64,000 bases of DNA from Streptomyces sp. NBC_00576. Its GTDB lineage: Bacteria > Actinomycetota > Actinomycetes > Streptomycetales > Streptomycetaceae. Below the pieces are notes generated by a model that saw only the letters and a list, made by a program, of their open reading frames with translations, was not told where the DNA came from and did not search any database. Below are positions 15,998 to 28,500 of this stretch, one piece after another. Position 1 is the first letter of the stretch. Every line of letters begins with the position of its first letter. The DNA lies in assembly GCF_036345175.1 (NCBI RefSeq), contig NZ_CP107780.1, positions 7,688,001 through 7,752,000 on the forward strand, given 5' to 3'. Made by a program: the position numbers and the translations under genes.

Positions 15998-18900
15998 TCA
16001 GTGCAGGGCGCTGACCTCGGTCGCCGACAGCGTCCGCGGATAGACATGGACGTCGGTGACCGAGCCGGGGAAGGCCAGGTACGGGGTTGTGGCGGAGGCG
16101 CTGTTGACGCAGCCGCCGATGGTCAGAGGGAGGGAGGAGTCGTACTGAGGGCTGAGGTTGGTGGCCGTCCCCACCAGGGTGCCGTTCTGGTAGAGGGCCA
16201 TGTTGCCGGTATTTGAGCTTCCGGCGACCGGCGCGCGGAAGGCGGCGACGAGATGGGTCCACGTGCCGACCGTCGCGGTGTTGTTGTCTCCCTCCGCAGT
16301 GGGAAAGTCGGCGTTGTCGTCGTTGGTGGTCGACGTCTGGAACATCCAGGCGCTACTGGGCTTGTCGTACGAGAGGTAGAAGGCCTGGTGCTGGGTGGTG
16401 CCCTGGCAGACGGCGGTGGTGCCGAGTGCTGAGTTGATCTTCACCCAGGCCGAGACGGTGTAGTCGCCGAGTGTGTTCACCGCGCTCTGCTTGCTCTTGA
16501 GGAAACCTGTGCTGCCGTCGAAGGAGACGCTGCCGGTCATCCCATTCGGTGCAGATGTGCCGAAGGTGGCGCTGCCGGAGGAAGTGAGTGGGTTGAGGGA
16601 GGCGGTGTCGGTGCCGTCGGTGGCGAGTTTCCAGTCGTCCTCGGGCATGCCGTTCTGCCAGCCGCTGGGCACGATCACGCTGGCCGCGCCGGCGTCGCTG
16701 GCCGGCATGGCGTAGGGGTAGACCTGGACGTCCGAGACGGAGCCCGGGAAGGCGTTGTAGGGCGTGGTAGCGGCGGGGTCGTTGACGCAGCCGCCGATGG
16801 TCAGGGGCAGGGAAGAGTCGTACTGCGGGGTGAGGTTGGTGGCCGTCCCCATCAGGGTGCCGTTCTGGTAGATCGACATGACGCCGGTGGAGGAGTCGCC
16901 GTCCACGGGGGCGGTGTAGGTGACCAGGAGGTGGGTCCAGGTGCCCAGGGCCCCGGTTCCTGTGTCTCCTTCCGCGGTGGGGAAGTCGGCGCTGTCGTCG
17001 TTGGTGGTCGTGGTCTGGAACATCCAGCCCTGGTTGCCCCGGTCGTAGCCGAGGTAGAACGCCTGGTGCTGGCTGGTTCCCTGGCAGATGGCGGTGGCGG
17101 GGTTGTCCGCGGAGTCGAGTTTCACCCACGCGGAGACGGTGTAGTCGGCAAGGGTGTTGACGGCGGTGTGGTCGCTCTCCAGGAATCCGGTGCTGCCGTC
17201 GAAGGAGGTGGCGGCGGCAGGGGCGTTGGTCGCGTCGGGTCCCGCCGCGTTGAAGGTCGCGCCGCCGACTGCGGTGAACGGGTTGTCCACGCGTGTGTCG
17301 GTGCCGTCGGCGGCCAGTTCCCACTCGTCGTCGGGTGTGTCGCTGCCAGTGGCCTCCGGGACGATCAGGTTCGGCGCGATGCCGACGACCTGGGTGTTGG
17401 TGTCGTTGAGGTAGCGGGCGGCGAGGTCGTCGTAGTACGTATTCGACGGGTTGCCGCTGGAGAGGTCCGCTGCCTTCACGGTCGAGGAGGTGGCCGTGCC
17501 GTCCGTGGAGACCGCCGCGGCGAAGTCGATGACCTGGGTGGGGAAGTTGTCGAGCAGGTACTGGTTCACCAGCTCACGTGCGGACTCCTGGGTCGCTGTG
17601 CCCGGGTGAGCGGCGGTGAACGGCGGGACGGTGGTGAGGTAGACGGTGAGGTTGGAGTTCTGGGTGACGGGCTGCCCGTTGACATAGGTCTGTCCGTCGT
17701 CGGTGTAGTACGAGGTCAGCTCGCTGTTGATAGCGGTGAGTCCCTGCTCGACACCGGAGGCGCAGGTATTGGCGGTACCGACGCAGTTGAGCAGGTCGGC
17801 GGCACCGGTGGAGACGAGGACGGTCCGCACGTTGCTCTGCGCCAGTACGTTGCGGTCCAGTGGGTTGAGCGCGTTGGCCGGGTTGTCGATGTACGTGCCC
17901 TGCGGCAGCAGGTTGTTGCTCAGGCTGGAACTGTTGGTGCCTGCGTTGAGCACGCCGTAGTCCACTGAGGAGTCCCCGTTGGGGTCGCCGACGATGGCGC
18001 CGGTGATGGCGTCGCTCAGGTGGTGGTGGCCGTCGCCGCTCGCGGTGTCGCCGTTGACGCTCTGGTCGCCGTAGAGGACCAGCGACCCGGTGGGGGCGGA
18101 GACAGGCGTGCTGACGTCGATGCCGGCCAGGTACGGCAGACCGGTGTACGTGGTCTGCGTGAACTTTCCGGCCACGGTGTCCCTGGTGCGGTTGGCCGCG
18201 TCGCTGACCCAGACCGGGGTCTGGGCCGAGGCGTGGCCGGGCAGGGCGGAGACCAGGCCGTGCACCTGCAGGCTGATCAGAACCGTCGCCTGCTGGTCGA
18301 CGTGCAGGGTCACTGGGTCGCTGGTGATATCGCCGCCCGCCGGGATCGTCACGGTGCCGGCGCCGCCGAAGGCCAGCGGTACCGGTGCCGAGGTCGCCGC
18401 GGCACCGCCCGCCGTGCCGTCCTGCAGGGCGGCGGAGGCTGCGTCGAAGGTCACCGGGCTGTTGCCCATGGCATTGGACAGGTGAATGCGGACGCCGTTG
18501 TCGTCGTCGGTGCCGATGCTGACGTGGGCCGGGATGCGTAGCGTCTGTCCGTTGACGGTGGCGGCGCTGCCGCCGGACTGCGTCACCTTGGCGGTGTCCT
18601 GGACGGAGGACCAGGTGCCGACCCAGTGCTGGGTGCCGTTGCCGGTGACGGTCAGTGGCCTTACGCCCATGCCCAGGATGTGCAGCGTGGGCTGGCCGGC
18701 CTGGACGCCGTTGGTGAACAGCGGCAGGGAAATGCTGCTGATGACCGAACCGGGGCAGGTCAGCGGGACGCTGACCGCGTAGATCTTCGGGCCCGGACTC
18801 GGGCTGGTCTGGGTGTTGTTGCTGTGGTTCTCGTGGACCAGGGTCAGCGAGGCGGCGGAAGCCGGGCCGCTCAGCCAGTCGGGCACCGTGTCCAGCGTGT

Positions 18901-21900
18901 ACGACTGGTCGGCGGGGTCGCCGCGCGGGTCCAGGCAGTTGTTCTTGGCGTAGGAGATGGTGCCGGTGGCGCCCTTGGCCGCACCGCCGGTGGCGAAGGC
19001 CAGGAAGACCACGGCGTCACCGGTGTTCACCGGGCCGCTGTCCGGCAGGGTGACGGTCTGACCGGAGGCCAGCATGTTGTCGTACGTGCCGGTGCCGAAC
19101 TTGGGTAGCGCGATGCCCGTACCGTCCACGGTCACCGACTTGCCGCTCTGCCAACCCGAAGTGCCGGTCAGGTCGGCGGAGTTGATGCTGTTGCCGGAGC
19201 CGTCGGCGTCGGCCGTGCTGGTCGTGGTGGTGAAGGTGCTGGTCGCGGTGTTGTTCAGGCAGCTTCCGGTGCTGTTGATCGCGCAGGTCAGCGCGGGCCC
19301 GAGGCGCAGCACGTCGAGGCCGGCCTGGTAGCCGCTGGAACTGGGGTTCTTGCCGGTCAGGGCGAGGGTCAGGGTGTGCACGCCCTGCTTGAGGGTGAGC
19401 AGTTGACCGTTCGAGTCCTTGGGGATGCCGAGGTTGACGAACCGGGTGGTGGTGTAGGAGTTGTAGGCGTCGAAGCCGCTGAGCAGGGTGGCCTGGGTGG
19501 GCTTGCCAGCGTCCAGGACCAGATTGTGGATGCCGTAGTCCTTGGCCTTGGTCAGGTTGGCCCCGAAGCTCCAGGGGCCGTCCTTGGGGATGTCGAAGCT
19601 GAACGTCGCGCTGTCACCGCTGACGACCTTCGAGGTGCTGGACCTGTTGGCGAGCATGGCCTGGTAACCGTCGGCGAACTCGTAGCCGCTGCCCGCGGCC
19701 TGGCTGATCAACTGGCCGCCCTTGGACGTCGTGGTCGCCTTCGGCACGGCGGTGGTCGTGCCGTCGGTGTTGGTGGCCGTCCAGCCGGCGATCATCTTGT
19801 CGCCGTAGGCGTACGTCGGGGTGCTGGTACCGGCGTAGAAGGCGTAGCTCGTCTGGGAGATGGATGTCGAGCCTGCCTGGTCCACAGCCTTGGTGTACAG
19901 CGTGTGCGGTCCCGCCTTGCCGGGGGCGAAAGCGGGGGAGGCGCTGCCGTTGACGACCGACGTGCCGGTGCCGGGGCCGTTGTCCGAAGTGGCGTAGTAG
20001 ACGTGGCCCGGCACGATCGTCGTGCTGGTGGTCCAGTGGGTGACGCTGCTGCTGTAGACCGTGTTGCCGAGCGTGGCGTCCAGCGCGAACAGATAGCCGG
20101 TGATGTTGTTGGTGTGGTTGTTGCCGAGTGTGAAGGTGCCCTTGTCGCCGAAGGCGGCGCCGATCTGTTTGGCCGGGAACTGACTGGACGTCACCGTCGG
20201 GGCCGGGGGCGCGCTGGTGTCCACCGTGAACGTCTGCGTCCTGGTCCAGATGCCCGAGCCCGGGCCCACCCAGTAACCGGCGGCGTTCTGCGCGGTGGCC
20301 TTCCAGGTGTAGGTGCCGTCCGGCAGGCTCGACGTGGTCCAGTCACTGCCGTTGGTGTTGTACCGGGCACGCTTCTTCGAGTCCGTACTGGGCCCGAAGC
20401 CCTGGTGGATCAGGGTGCCGGAGGAGTTGTAGACGTTGTACTCGATGCGTACCAGTTCGCTGCCGCCCGCCAGGTCGGGGTCGACCGCACGCGCGGACAG
20501 CGTCGGCGTGTGAGTGGTGGTCATCGTCTTGCCCATGTTCACACTGGACGGTTTGATGGCCGGGGTGCCGGTGCCGTTCTTCAGTTTGGGCCGGTAACTG
20601 TAGGTGACCGACATGGTGGCGCCGCCGCCGTAGGCGAGCTGCTTCCACTGCGTCGCGTCGTTCATGTCGGGCGACTGGACCATCAGCGTCATGCTCTTCC
20701 AGCCGCCGGCCGCCGCGCTCTGTGCCCGGGAGGTCACGTCGAACTGCAGTGACGGTGGGCTGACCCAGGAGTTGGCACCGTCGGTGACCGGGCAGGTACC
20801 GGCCTCGTGGCTCTTGGGGTTGGTGCCCAGCGAGCCTGTGCGCCCTCCGGGCTCGTGTCCCCAGTACAGCGACGACGAACTCCACCCGGTGGGGCGGTCG
20901 GTGCCATAGACGGCGGCCGGGGTGTCCGCGCACGACGCGGCGGAGAGCTGCTTCACATACAGCGAGGCATGCGTGACCACCGCGCCTTTGATGCCGCTGG
21001 TGTTCATCTGGTAGTAGGTGCGGGCCCGTTCACCGTTGCCGGGGGAGGAGTTGTCCCACCCCTCACGCGCGTTGGTCCCACCGGAGGTGGAGGTCGAGTT
21101 GTAGACGTTCCACCCGTTGTCGGAGATCCGCGCCCAGTCCAGCTGGGAGGGCCTGCCGCTCCACTCCGGGTCGACGTAGACCGGGTACGTGGTGCTCTTG
21201 GCGGTGAGCAACTGCTGGTCCAGGCCCAGCAGTTGCTTGCCGTTTCGCAGACTCACCCGCACCTGGGCGCGGTGCCTGCCGACCTTGGCGGCTGCCTTCC
21301 GCTCGGCACTGGCCAAGGAGACGGTCGCAGCGTGGGCCGAGGACATGCCGGAGGGCTTCGCGCCGGCGCTGTCCCACATCAGCGCGGTGTCACTGTGGAA
21401 CACCGTCTCGCCGGTGCGCTCGTCGGTGGCCCGAGCCCCACCGTCACGCGTGGGAGTCAACTCGACATGGGACGAGGTGGTGTTCAGCGAGAGGCTTCGC
21501 AGGCGCGGATCGGCCGCCGCCTTACGGGACTTGACCACAAAGATCGAGGAGTAGCCGGAGGCGTCCGCAGTCAACTGCAGGTCCACCTGCGGCAGTACGT
21601 CGGGGTAAGTGGCGGTGTCCCCGGAGATCACCGGCTCGGGCAGCTTGCCCGGCCAGGAGAAGCCCAGCCTGTGACTGCCGTTGCGCATCGCGACCAGCGC
21701 GCCCGAACCGCCGTCGGAGAACGCCACGTCGGTGACCGCGGCCCTGGGCGCCCAGGTTCCGTTCGCCTGCCGCACCAGCTTCGTGTCGATCGGCACCCAC
21801 TTCCCATGCCGCAGTGTGCGTTGCGGCATCGAGGAGTCGGAGCGGGTGAAGGTGCCGTCCGGGTTGGCCACCACCAGCGTCCCGATGTCGGTGAGCTGGT

Positions 21901-22135
21901 CGATCGTCACCGGCTCGCCGGTGGCCTTCGCCTGCGCGGACGCCGCCGACGTGGCGTTGAGACGCCGGGCGGCGGACGGGGAGCCGCTGCCCTTCGGCGT
22001 GGCCTCGTGCGCGGCGGCGGGCGGGGGTGCCGCCGCGGCCAGCGAAGCCGCGGTCAGGGCCGTGGCGACAACGGTGGCGATCGGTCTCGACAGCCGGCGT
22101 CTGGACATGCGCAAGAGACTGAGATGGACGGACAT
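15998..22135 (-). CDS. Giant secreted LamG / SGNH-like multidomain protein
   Basis: 2,045-residue exported protein. A Sec signal with twin basic residues (M-S-R-R-R-L-S-R, then a hydrophobic Ala-rich run to A-A-A-H-E-A) covers residues 1-43. Residues ~310-500 look like the DNRLRE/jelly-roll region commonly found with actinobacterial Rhs proteins; Ig-like and PA14-like beta segments follow. Residues ~1345-1580 resemble an SGNH/GDSL hydrolase, with G-D-Q-S-V-N-G where G-D-S is usual. Two LamG jelly-roll domains occupy ~1600-1820 and ~1830-2045 and are near copies. GGAGG lies 11 nt before the ATG. It is divergent from the Rhs gene, so the pair probably shares regulation and a surface role. Carbohydrate or surface binding is inferred. 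Confidence 0.85.
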   Translation of the reverse strand: MSVHLSLLRMSRRRLSRPIATVVATALTAASLAAAAPPPAAAHEATPKGSGSPSAARRLNATSAASAQAKATGEPVTIDQLTDIGTLVVANPDGTFTRSDSSMPQRTLRHGKWVPIDTKLVRQANGTWAPRAAVTDVAFSDGGSGALVAMRNGSHRLGFSWPGKLPEPVISGDTATYPDVLPQVDLQLTADASGYSSIFVVKSRKAAADPRLRSLSLNTTSSHVELTPTRDGGARATDERTGETVFHSDTALMWDSAGAKPSGMSSAHAATVSLASAERKAAAKVGRHRAQVRVSLRNGKQLLGLDQQLLTAKSTTYPVYVDPEWSGRPSQLDWARISDNGWNVYNSTSTSGGTNAREGWDNSSPGNGERARTYYQMNTSGIKGAVVTHASLYVKQLSAASCADTPAAVYGTDRPTGWSSSSLYWGHEPGGRTGSLGTNPKSHEAGTCPVTDGANSWVSPPSLQFDVTSRAQSAAAGGWKSMTLMVQSPDMNDATQWKQLAYGGGATMSVTYSYRPKLKNGTGTPAIKPSSVNMGKTMTTTHTPTLSARAVDPDLAGGSELVRIEYNVYNSSGTLIHQGFGPSTDSKKRARYNTNGSDWTTSSLPDGTYTWKATAQNAAGYWVGPGSGIWTRTQTFTVDTSAPPAPTVTSSQFPAKQIGAAFGDKGTFTLGNNHTNNITGYLFALDATLGNTVYSSSVTHWTTSTTIVPGHVYYATSDNGPGTGTSVVNGSASPAFAPGKAGPHTLYTKAVDQAGSTSISQTSYAFYAGTSTPTYAYGDKMIAGWTATNTDGTTTAVPKATTTSKGGQLISQAAGSGYEFADGYQAMLANRSSTSKVVSGDSATFSFDIPKDGPWSFGANLTKAKDYGIHNLVLDAGKPTQATLLSGFDAYNSYTTTRFVNLGIPKDSNGQLLTLKQGVHTLTLALTGKNPSSSGYQAGLDVLRLGPALTCAINSTGSCLNNTATSTFTTTTSTADADGSGNSINSADLTGTSGWQSGKSVTVDGTGIALPKFGTGTYDNMLASGQTVTLPDSGPVNTGDAVVFLAFATGGAAKGATGTISYAKNNCLDPRGDPADQSYTLDTVPDWLSGPASAASLTLVHENHSNNTQTSPSPGPKIYAVSVPLTCPGSVISSISLPLFTNGVQAGQPTLHILGMGVRPLTVTGNGTQHWVGTWSSVQDTAKVTQSGGSAATVNGQTLRIPAHVSIGTDDDNGVRIHLSNAMGNSPVTFDAASAALQDGTAGGAAATSAPVPLAFGGAGTVTIPAGGDITSDPVTLHVDQQATVLISLQVHGLVSALPGHASAQTPVWVSDAANRTRDTVAGKFTQTTYTGLPYLAGIDVSTPVSAPTGSLVLYGDQSVNGDTASGDGHHHLSDAITGAIVGDPNGDSSVDYGVLNAGTNSSSLSNNLLPQGTYIDNPANALNPLDRNVLAQSNVRTVLVSTGAADLLNCVGTANTCASGVEQGLTAINSELTSYYTDDGQTYVNGQPVTQNSNLTVYLTTVPPFTAAHPGTATQESARELVNQYLLDNFPTQVIDFAAAVSTDGTATSSTVKAADLSSGNPSNTYYDDLAARYLNDTNTQVVGIAPNLIVPEATGSDTPDDEWELAADGTDTRVDNPFTAVGGATFNAAGPDATNAPAAATSFDGSTGFLESDHTAVNTLADYTVSAWVKLDSADNPATAICQGTSQHQAFYLGYDRGNQGWMFQTTTTNDDSADFPTAEGDTGTGALGTWTHLLVTYTAPVDGDSSTGVMSIYQNGTLMGTATNLTPQYDSSLPLTIGGCVNDPAATTPYNAFPGSVSDVQVYPYAMPASDAGAASVIVPSGWQNGMPEDDWKLATDGTDTASLNPLTSSGSATFGTSAPNGMTGSVSFDGSTGFLKSKQSAVNTLGDYTVSAWVKINSALGTTAVCQGTTQHQAFYLSYDKPSSAWMFQTSTTNDDNADFPTAEGDNNTATVGTWTHLVAAFRAPVAGSSNTGNMALYQNGTLVGTATNLSPQYDSSLPLTIGGCVNSASATTPYLAFPGSVTDVHVYPRTLSATEVSALH
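16016..17340 (-). repeat. Tandem duplication of LamG-domain coding sequence
   Basis: The two C-terminal LamG domains are encoded by similar DNA at about 16016-16640 and 16690-17340. Both contain long shared runs around the gsLPLTIGGCVN, AFYLgYD/sYD and DFPTAEGD segments. This is an intragenic duplication with moderate divergence. Confidence 0.8.
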
Positions 22136-22504
22136 GAAGGTTGGGGTCCTCCGCTTTCAGGCGGTTCCCCCCGTGGGCCCCGCGCCGGAGTGCATTCTGT
22201 GGGGCCGATGTGAGCTGGGTCCATCATCGATTGATCGCTTCATGTCCGTACGAGGTCCGTTTTTGCCATATGGGAGTCCAATTGAGTTCAGATTTAGGGA
22301 GTTTCTTTGCTTTCCGTGTGCATGCACTTTGCAAGCGGTGTTGATCTCAGGCCCTAGCGTGAACCTTCCGCGAAGGGCTTGATCAACTGTGCCTCGCCTT
22401 TGGCGTGCGCTCAACTGCCTTGGATCGAGGCCGATAGGGCGCTCACAGCAACACCCGGGGGCGGCTTCCGCGTGCCCTGGGTCGGGAACGGGGGAGGGCT
22501 CACG
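22136..22504. promoter_or_regulatory. Shared divergent promoter region of LamG and Rhs genes
   Basis: 369 nt without a gene. It includes an unusually AT-rich patch (about 22258-22340) for this genome and a 10-nt palindrome GTGCATGCAC (22318-22327). Both large genes diverge from here, so it should hold both promoters. The Rhs start at 22505 has a GGGGGAGGG ribosome site six bases upstream. Confidence 0.45.
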
Positions 22505-25500
22505 ATGACGCGAACTGCCGGGCTGGGGAGACGGATGCGACGGGGCGCCAGACGGCTCCGTGGCCTCAGCCTCCCAACAACAGGTGTCCTCCTGGTGAGC
22601 ATGCTCGTCCCCGCCGCGGACGCGATGGCGTCGACGGGTTCGCACCAGCACGTCCCAGCCCCTGTGGTGGTCAAGGACAAGCGGATTCCCTTCACTCACG
22701 GGAAGCCGAAGGCGGCTGCGGCGTCGAAGAGGTTCACACACTTCGAACCCGCGGGGCACGCGTCGTTGCCGGGTGCGGGGAGCTCGACGGTGTCGCTGAC
22801 CGCTCCGCCCACCGACGGGCCTTCCGCGCACGCGGCGGCGGGTTCGGCGTCCTCGCGGCGGACGATGCCGCGAGTGCGGGCGGGGTCGTCGCCGGTGCTG
22901 CTGTCGGCGGTAAGTTCGGGTACCACGGCGCGCCGGGTCCAGGTGACTACGGTCGACCAGAAGACCGCACGGGCCGCCGGTGTGCACGGCGTGCTGTTCA
23001 CCCTGAGAAGCGTGGGCGGCGCCGACTCCGGCAGCGTCGGGGTCGACGTGGACGACTCGGCCTTCCGCAACGCCTTCGGCGGCGACTACGCCTCGCGGTT
23101 GCACTTGGTGCGGCTGCCTGCCTGCGTACTGACGACTCCTCGACTGCCACGGTGCCAGTCGCAGACGCCGCTGCGGACCAGGGCCGGCGCGCCGTTGTCG
23201 GCCCAGGTCTCACTGCCGGCGGCGACGACCTCCATGACTCTGTCCGCGCGTACCGCCGCGGACTCCGGCGGCATGGTGGCGCTGGCCGCGACCTCCGGCA
23301 CGAGTGGCTCGTCCGGCGACTACACGGCGAGCAGTCTGTCGTCCGGTGGCACGTGGTCAACTTCGGGCAACACCGGGGCCTTTACCTACAACTACCCCGT
23401 CTCCGTGCCCGGAGCCATCGGCGGTTCGGCACCCACGCTGACCCTGAACTACAACTCGGCGACCCAGGACGCGCGTACGGAGGGCACCAACAATCAGTCC
23501 TCGTGGCTGGGCGACGGCTGGTCGACCTCAGACAACTACATCGAGCGGACCTACAAGTCCTGCAAGGACGACTCGTCGTCGGGCGCGCCCAAGAACGACG
23601 GCGACGAGTGCTGGGCGGGCCAGGTCCTGACCCTGTCGCTGGACGGGAAGTCCACGGCGCTCGTCTACGACGGGAGCACCAAGACGTTCCACCCCGCGCA
23701 GGACGACTCCACCACGAAGATCGAGGATCTGACCGGCGCCACCAACGGCACCGACAACGGCGAGTACTTCAAGGTCACCGAGAACGGCATCCAGTACTAC
23801 TTCGGCTGGAACCGCCTGCCAGGCTGGAGTTCGGGCAAGGAGGAGACCAAGTCGGCTTGGACCATGCCTGTCTACAAGGCTCACGACGGCGTGTCGGACT
23901 GCCCGGCGGGCACTGACTTCGCGTCCAGCTCCTGCACTCTGGGCTATCGGTTCAACCTGGACTACGTCGTGGACCGCCACAGCAACGCGATGGCGTACTA
24001 CTACGCGCCGGAGACGGGGTACTACGGCCCGAACATGAAGAACACCGCGGTGGCCTACACCCGCGGTGGGACGCTGAAGCGCATCGACTACGGCATGACC
24101 TCGTCCACGGTCTACTCGGAGACCGCGCCGGAGCAGATCCTGTTCGACGCGACGGCGGAGCGTTGCATCTCGGGCTCGCCCGCAGACAACACGTGCTCGG
24201 ACTCCCAGTTCACCAAGTCCAACCCGGAGTACTGGCCCGACGTGCCGGTCGATCTGAACTGTGCCAAGGGCGCGACGGACTGCACCAACCACGGTCCCAG
24301 TTTCTGGTCGCGCAAGCGTCTGACCTCGATCACCACGCAGGTGCAGGTCGGCGGGGCGACCAAGCAGGTGGACCGCTACGACTTCACCCAGTCCTTCCCC
24401 GACGGCGGGGACCATGCCCCGACCCTGTGGCTGGACAGCATCAAGCACACCGGTCTGGACCTGCTCGGTGGGGCCTCCGCGAGCGCCTCCACCCCGTCGG
24501 TCAGCTTTGATCCGCCGTTGCAGCTGGCGAACCGGGTCGGGACGATCCCGCAGATGCCGTTGATGTACCACGACCGGATCCAGACGGTCACGACGGAGAC
24601 CGGTGCGCAGACCACCGTGGTCTACGACACCCCGGACTGCTCCAGCGCCCCGGCAAGTGATCCGTCCGACCCGGCGGACGCGGCGGCGAAGGGATTCGCC
24701 TCGACGAACAAGCTGCGGTGCTTCCCGGTGTACTGGACGCCGGACGGACAGCCCGCGCCGATGCTGGACTGGTTCTCTCTTCACCCGGTCAGATCGGTGA
24801 CCACGGTCGACCCGCACAACAGCTACCAGGACGGCACCGAGCCGGAGCTGCTGACCGAGTACTCCTACAAGGGGAACCCGGGCTGGCACTACGACGACAA
24901 CGAGACGGTCAAGGGCAAGAACCGCACCTGGGGCCAGTTCCGCGGATTCCCGGAGGTGGACGTCACCACCGGGGACCCGAACGTCTTCCACTACACCAAC
25001 GGGTCCAAGGTCTACGACCAGAAGAACCTGACCAAGACCTACTACTTCCTGGGCATGAACGGCGACACCATGCCATCTGGGACACGCACCGTGCCCGCGC
25101 TCACCAGCCAGGACGGCAGTGTCAGTGTCGCCGACGACAACCCGCTGGCCGGGCAGGTCTTCGAGACCGACACCTACACCGGTGTGAACGGCGACATCGA
25201 CAAGGCCGTTGTCAACGTCCCCAGAATCATCGGCCCCACCGCCACGCGGAACCGGACCGGAATCGCGGACTTGACGGCGAACATGGTCCGCCCCGCCAGA
25301 ACGCTGACCCGTCAGGCCGTCTCCTACGGCTGGCGGAAGACCGAGACCGACACCTTCTACCACACGACCCTGGGCCAGACCACCACCGGCATGGCCGTCC
25401 AGAGCGACGACCGCGGTGAGGCTAGTGCCACCGGCAACACCGCCAAGTGCACCTTCACCCGCTACCTCGACGGCACCCCCGCAACCGTGGTGGTCACCGC

Positions 25501-28500
25501 CGAGAAGATCGTCACCGACCAGGACTGCAACAGCTCCGGGGCCACCCCCTCCGGAAACCTGGTCTCCGACACCCGCACGTCGTACGACGGGCACGCCTTC
25601 GCCTACAACGGCGACGGTCAGTCCAACCCGGACCTGCCGAGTGCGGGTGACGCCACCCTGGTACAGAAGGCGACGGCGTCCAGCGGGGCAACCGCCACCA
25701 AGCTCGTCGACCAGACCCGGAGCACGTACGACTCCTACGGCCGAGTGGTACTGGCCACCCGGACGCCCAAGTCCACCGCCCCGGACGGCAGCAGCCTGGC
25801 CCAGACGGTGGCGACCTCGTACACGCCGGCCGGCGGCGCGCTACCGGCCAGCACCACCACCGCCACGCAGATCACCCCGGGCGTGACCTGCACACCGGCC
25901 ACCACCTCGTCCAAGGACTGCCAGGTGGCGTCCTCCGCGCTGGACCCTGCCCGTGGCGTGCCCCTCACCAAGACCGATGTCGCCGGTCTGGTCACCTCGC
26001 TGTCCTACGACGCGCTCGGCCGGCTGACCGGCGTCTGGCTGCCCAACGAGAACAAGGGGGCCGGCGCCCCCGCCAGCATGACGTACAGCTACGCGCTGTC
26101 CGCCACCGCTCCTTCGGTGGTGTCCACGAATACCTTGCTGGACAACGGAAGTTACAGCGTCAACGAGACGCTGTACGACGCCATGCTGCGCACCCTGCAG
26201 ACCCAGGTGACGGCGGAGAACGGCAGCACCACGGTCTCGGACACCCAGTACGACTCGCACGGCTGGACCGTGGTCACCAACAACAGCTACGCGATCTCCG
26301 GGAACCCGGGCTCCAGTCTGGTGTCGGTCTCCCAGGTGACCATCCCCGCCACCACCGTCACCGACCACGACGCGATGGGACGCACCACCCGGAGCACGGA
26401 CGAGCGCGACGGGGCTCAGACCTGGAACACCCGCACCGCCTACACGGGGGACAAGGCCACCGTCATCCCGCCCACCGGCGCCGTCGCCACCACCACGGTG
26501 ACCGACGCCCGCGGCCAGAACACCGAGCTCGACCAGTACACCGCGGCACCGACTGTGACCGGCAACGCGACCGACGGCTTCACTGTCACCGGCGGGACGT
26601 TCCACGCCACGCGCTACGGCTACGACGCGGCCGGCCGGCAGAACAAGGTGACCGGCCCCGACAACGCGGTGTGGTCCTTCGGCTACGACCTGCTGGGCCG
26701 CAAGACCTCCCAGACGGACCCGGACGCCGGCACCAGCCGATACGGCTTCGATGACGCCGGGAACCTCGTCTCCACCACCGACTCACGTACCAACGAGCTG
26801 GACTTCACCTTCGACCTGCTCGGCCGCAAGCTGACCGAGACGGACAAGGCGAAGAACTTCAAGGTCGCCTCCTGGCTGTACGACACCTTGCGGATCGGCC
26901 AGCAGACCTCGTCCACCAGCTATGCGCAGGGTGTTACGGGCGGATACACGGTCGCGACGACCGGCTACACCACCCTGGGCAAATCGACCGGCACGAAGAT
27001 CACGCTGCCCGCGAGCGAAGCTCCGCTGCCGGCCAGCTACCAGACCACCTACGCTTACAGCGCCAAAACACAGTTGCTGACCTCGCAGATCGACCCGCGC
27101 ACCCAGGGCCTGATCGGCGAGACCATCACCTACGGGCACGACGTGCTGGGCAACCCGACCACGACCGCGAGCAGTGCCCAGACCTACGTTGGCGCCACCG
27201 TCTACACCAACTACGGCGAGCCCTCGCAGCTCACTCTGGGGGCGTCCACCAACCCCGCCTGGGTCACCTACTCCTACGACGACCAGACCCGCAGACCCAC
27301 CGGGCGGCTCATCTCGCGTACGCAGGCGCCGGGCCCGCAGGTGGACGACACCAAATACACCTACGACGCCGTAGGCAACCCGCTCTCCGCCGCCGACCAG
27401 CAGTCCGAGACCGGCAACACGGCCACCGACACCCAGTGTTACCAGTACGACACACTGGCCCGGCTGTCCCAGGCATGGACCGCGAAGGCCGCCTGCCCGG
27501 CGCTGGGCACCGCCCCCACCGCCGCGACCGTCGCAGCCACGGCCGGGTCGTACTGGCAGTCGTACAGCTATGACGCCATCGGTGGCCGCACCCAGGTGAT
27601 CGATCACTCCACCACCGGTGGGGCGGACACCACCACCGGCTATGTCGACGGCTGCACCACCGGGTGCAATGCCACCGGCGCCCAGCCGCACACCCTGACC
27701 AGGACCACGGGCGGAAGCAACCCGTCCGACTTCGTGTACGACGCCGCGGGCAATCTGCTCACTCGCACCCCGACCGGCAGCGGGGCGGGCCAGAACCTGA
27801 TCTGGGACGACGAAGGCCATCTGGCCCAGGTCGACACGACCGGAAGCAGCCCCACCACCACCAAATACGTCTACGACGCCGACGGTAACCAGCTGATACG
27901 CCGCGACCCCGGGAAGACCACGCTGTTCGCGGGCGACACCGAGATCGTCGTCAACACCGGCGTCATTCCGAGCGTCCTGCTCGGCGCCGTGCGCACCTAC
28001 GCGCACGGTGGCGTCGGCGGCGCTGTCGCGGTCCGCTCCAGCCTGCCCGGCGGAGGCACCGACTACCTCTTCGGTGACCCGCACGGCACCGGCACCATGG
28101 CGATGGACACCACCACGCAGAAGGTGTCCCGTCAGCAGTACACGCCCTACGGGCAGCAGCGTGACAACGCCAACAGCACCGCGTGGCCCGACCCCACCCA
28201 CTCGTACCTCGGAAAGTCCCAGGAAGCCGCAACCGGTTACACCGATGTCGGTGTCCGCAAGTACGACGCCGCGCTGGGAATTTTCATCAGCGTCGACCCC
28301 AAGTTCGAGGCCACCGACCCGCAGCAGCTCGGCGGCTACGCCTACTCCGGTGACAACCCCGTCACCAACGCCGACCCCAGCGGTCAGATGTACCCGGCGG
28401 ACATGGGCGGCGGGTTCTCCTACCGCCCGCCGACAGACGCGACGGACTGGCTCTTCCGCGGTTCTACCGCGGGTTTCGGCGGTTCGCTGAACATCCAGTC

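Noticed and set aside
14356..16047. Long minus-strand frame crossing the tRNA and att arm, with a G-R-V-G-L-E-P-T-type motif
   Set aside because: The same pseudo-peptide appears at every att copy because the tRNA end and arm are repeated. It is a known kind of spurious frame over tRNA 3' ends.
16016..17340. Repeats in the LamG gene as a possible CRISPR or VNTR
   Set aside because: They are two long diverged domain copies in frame, not short regularly spaced repeats. No CRISPR array or cas gene is seen in the window.
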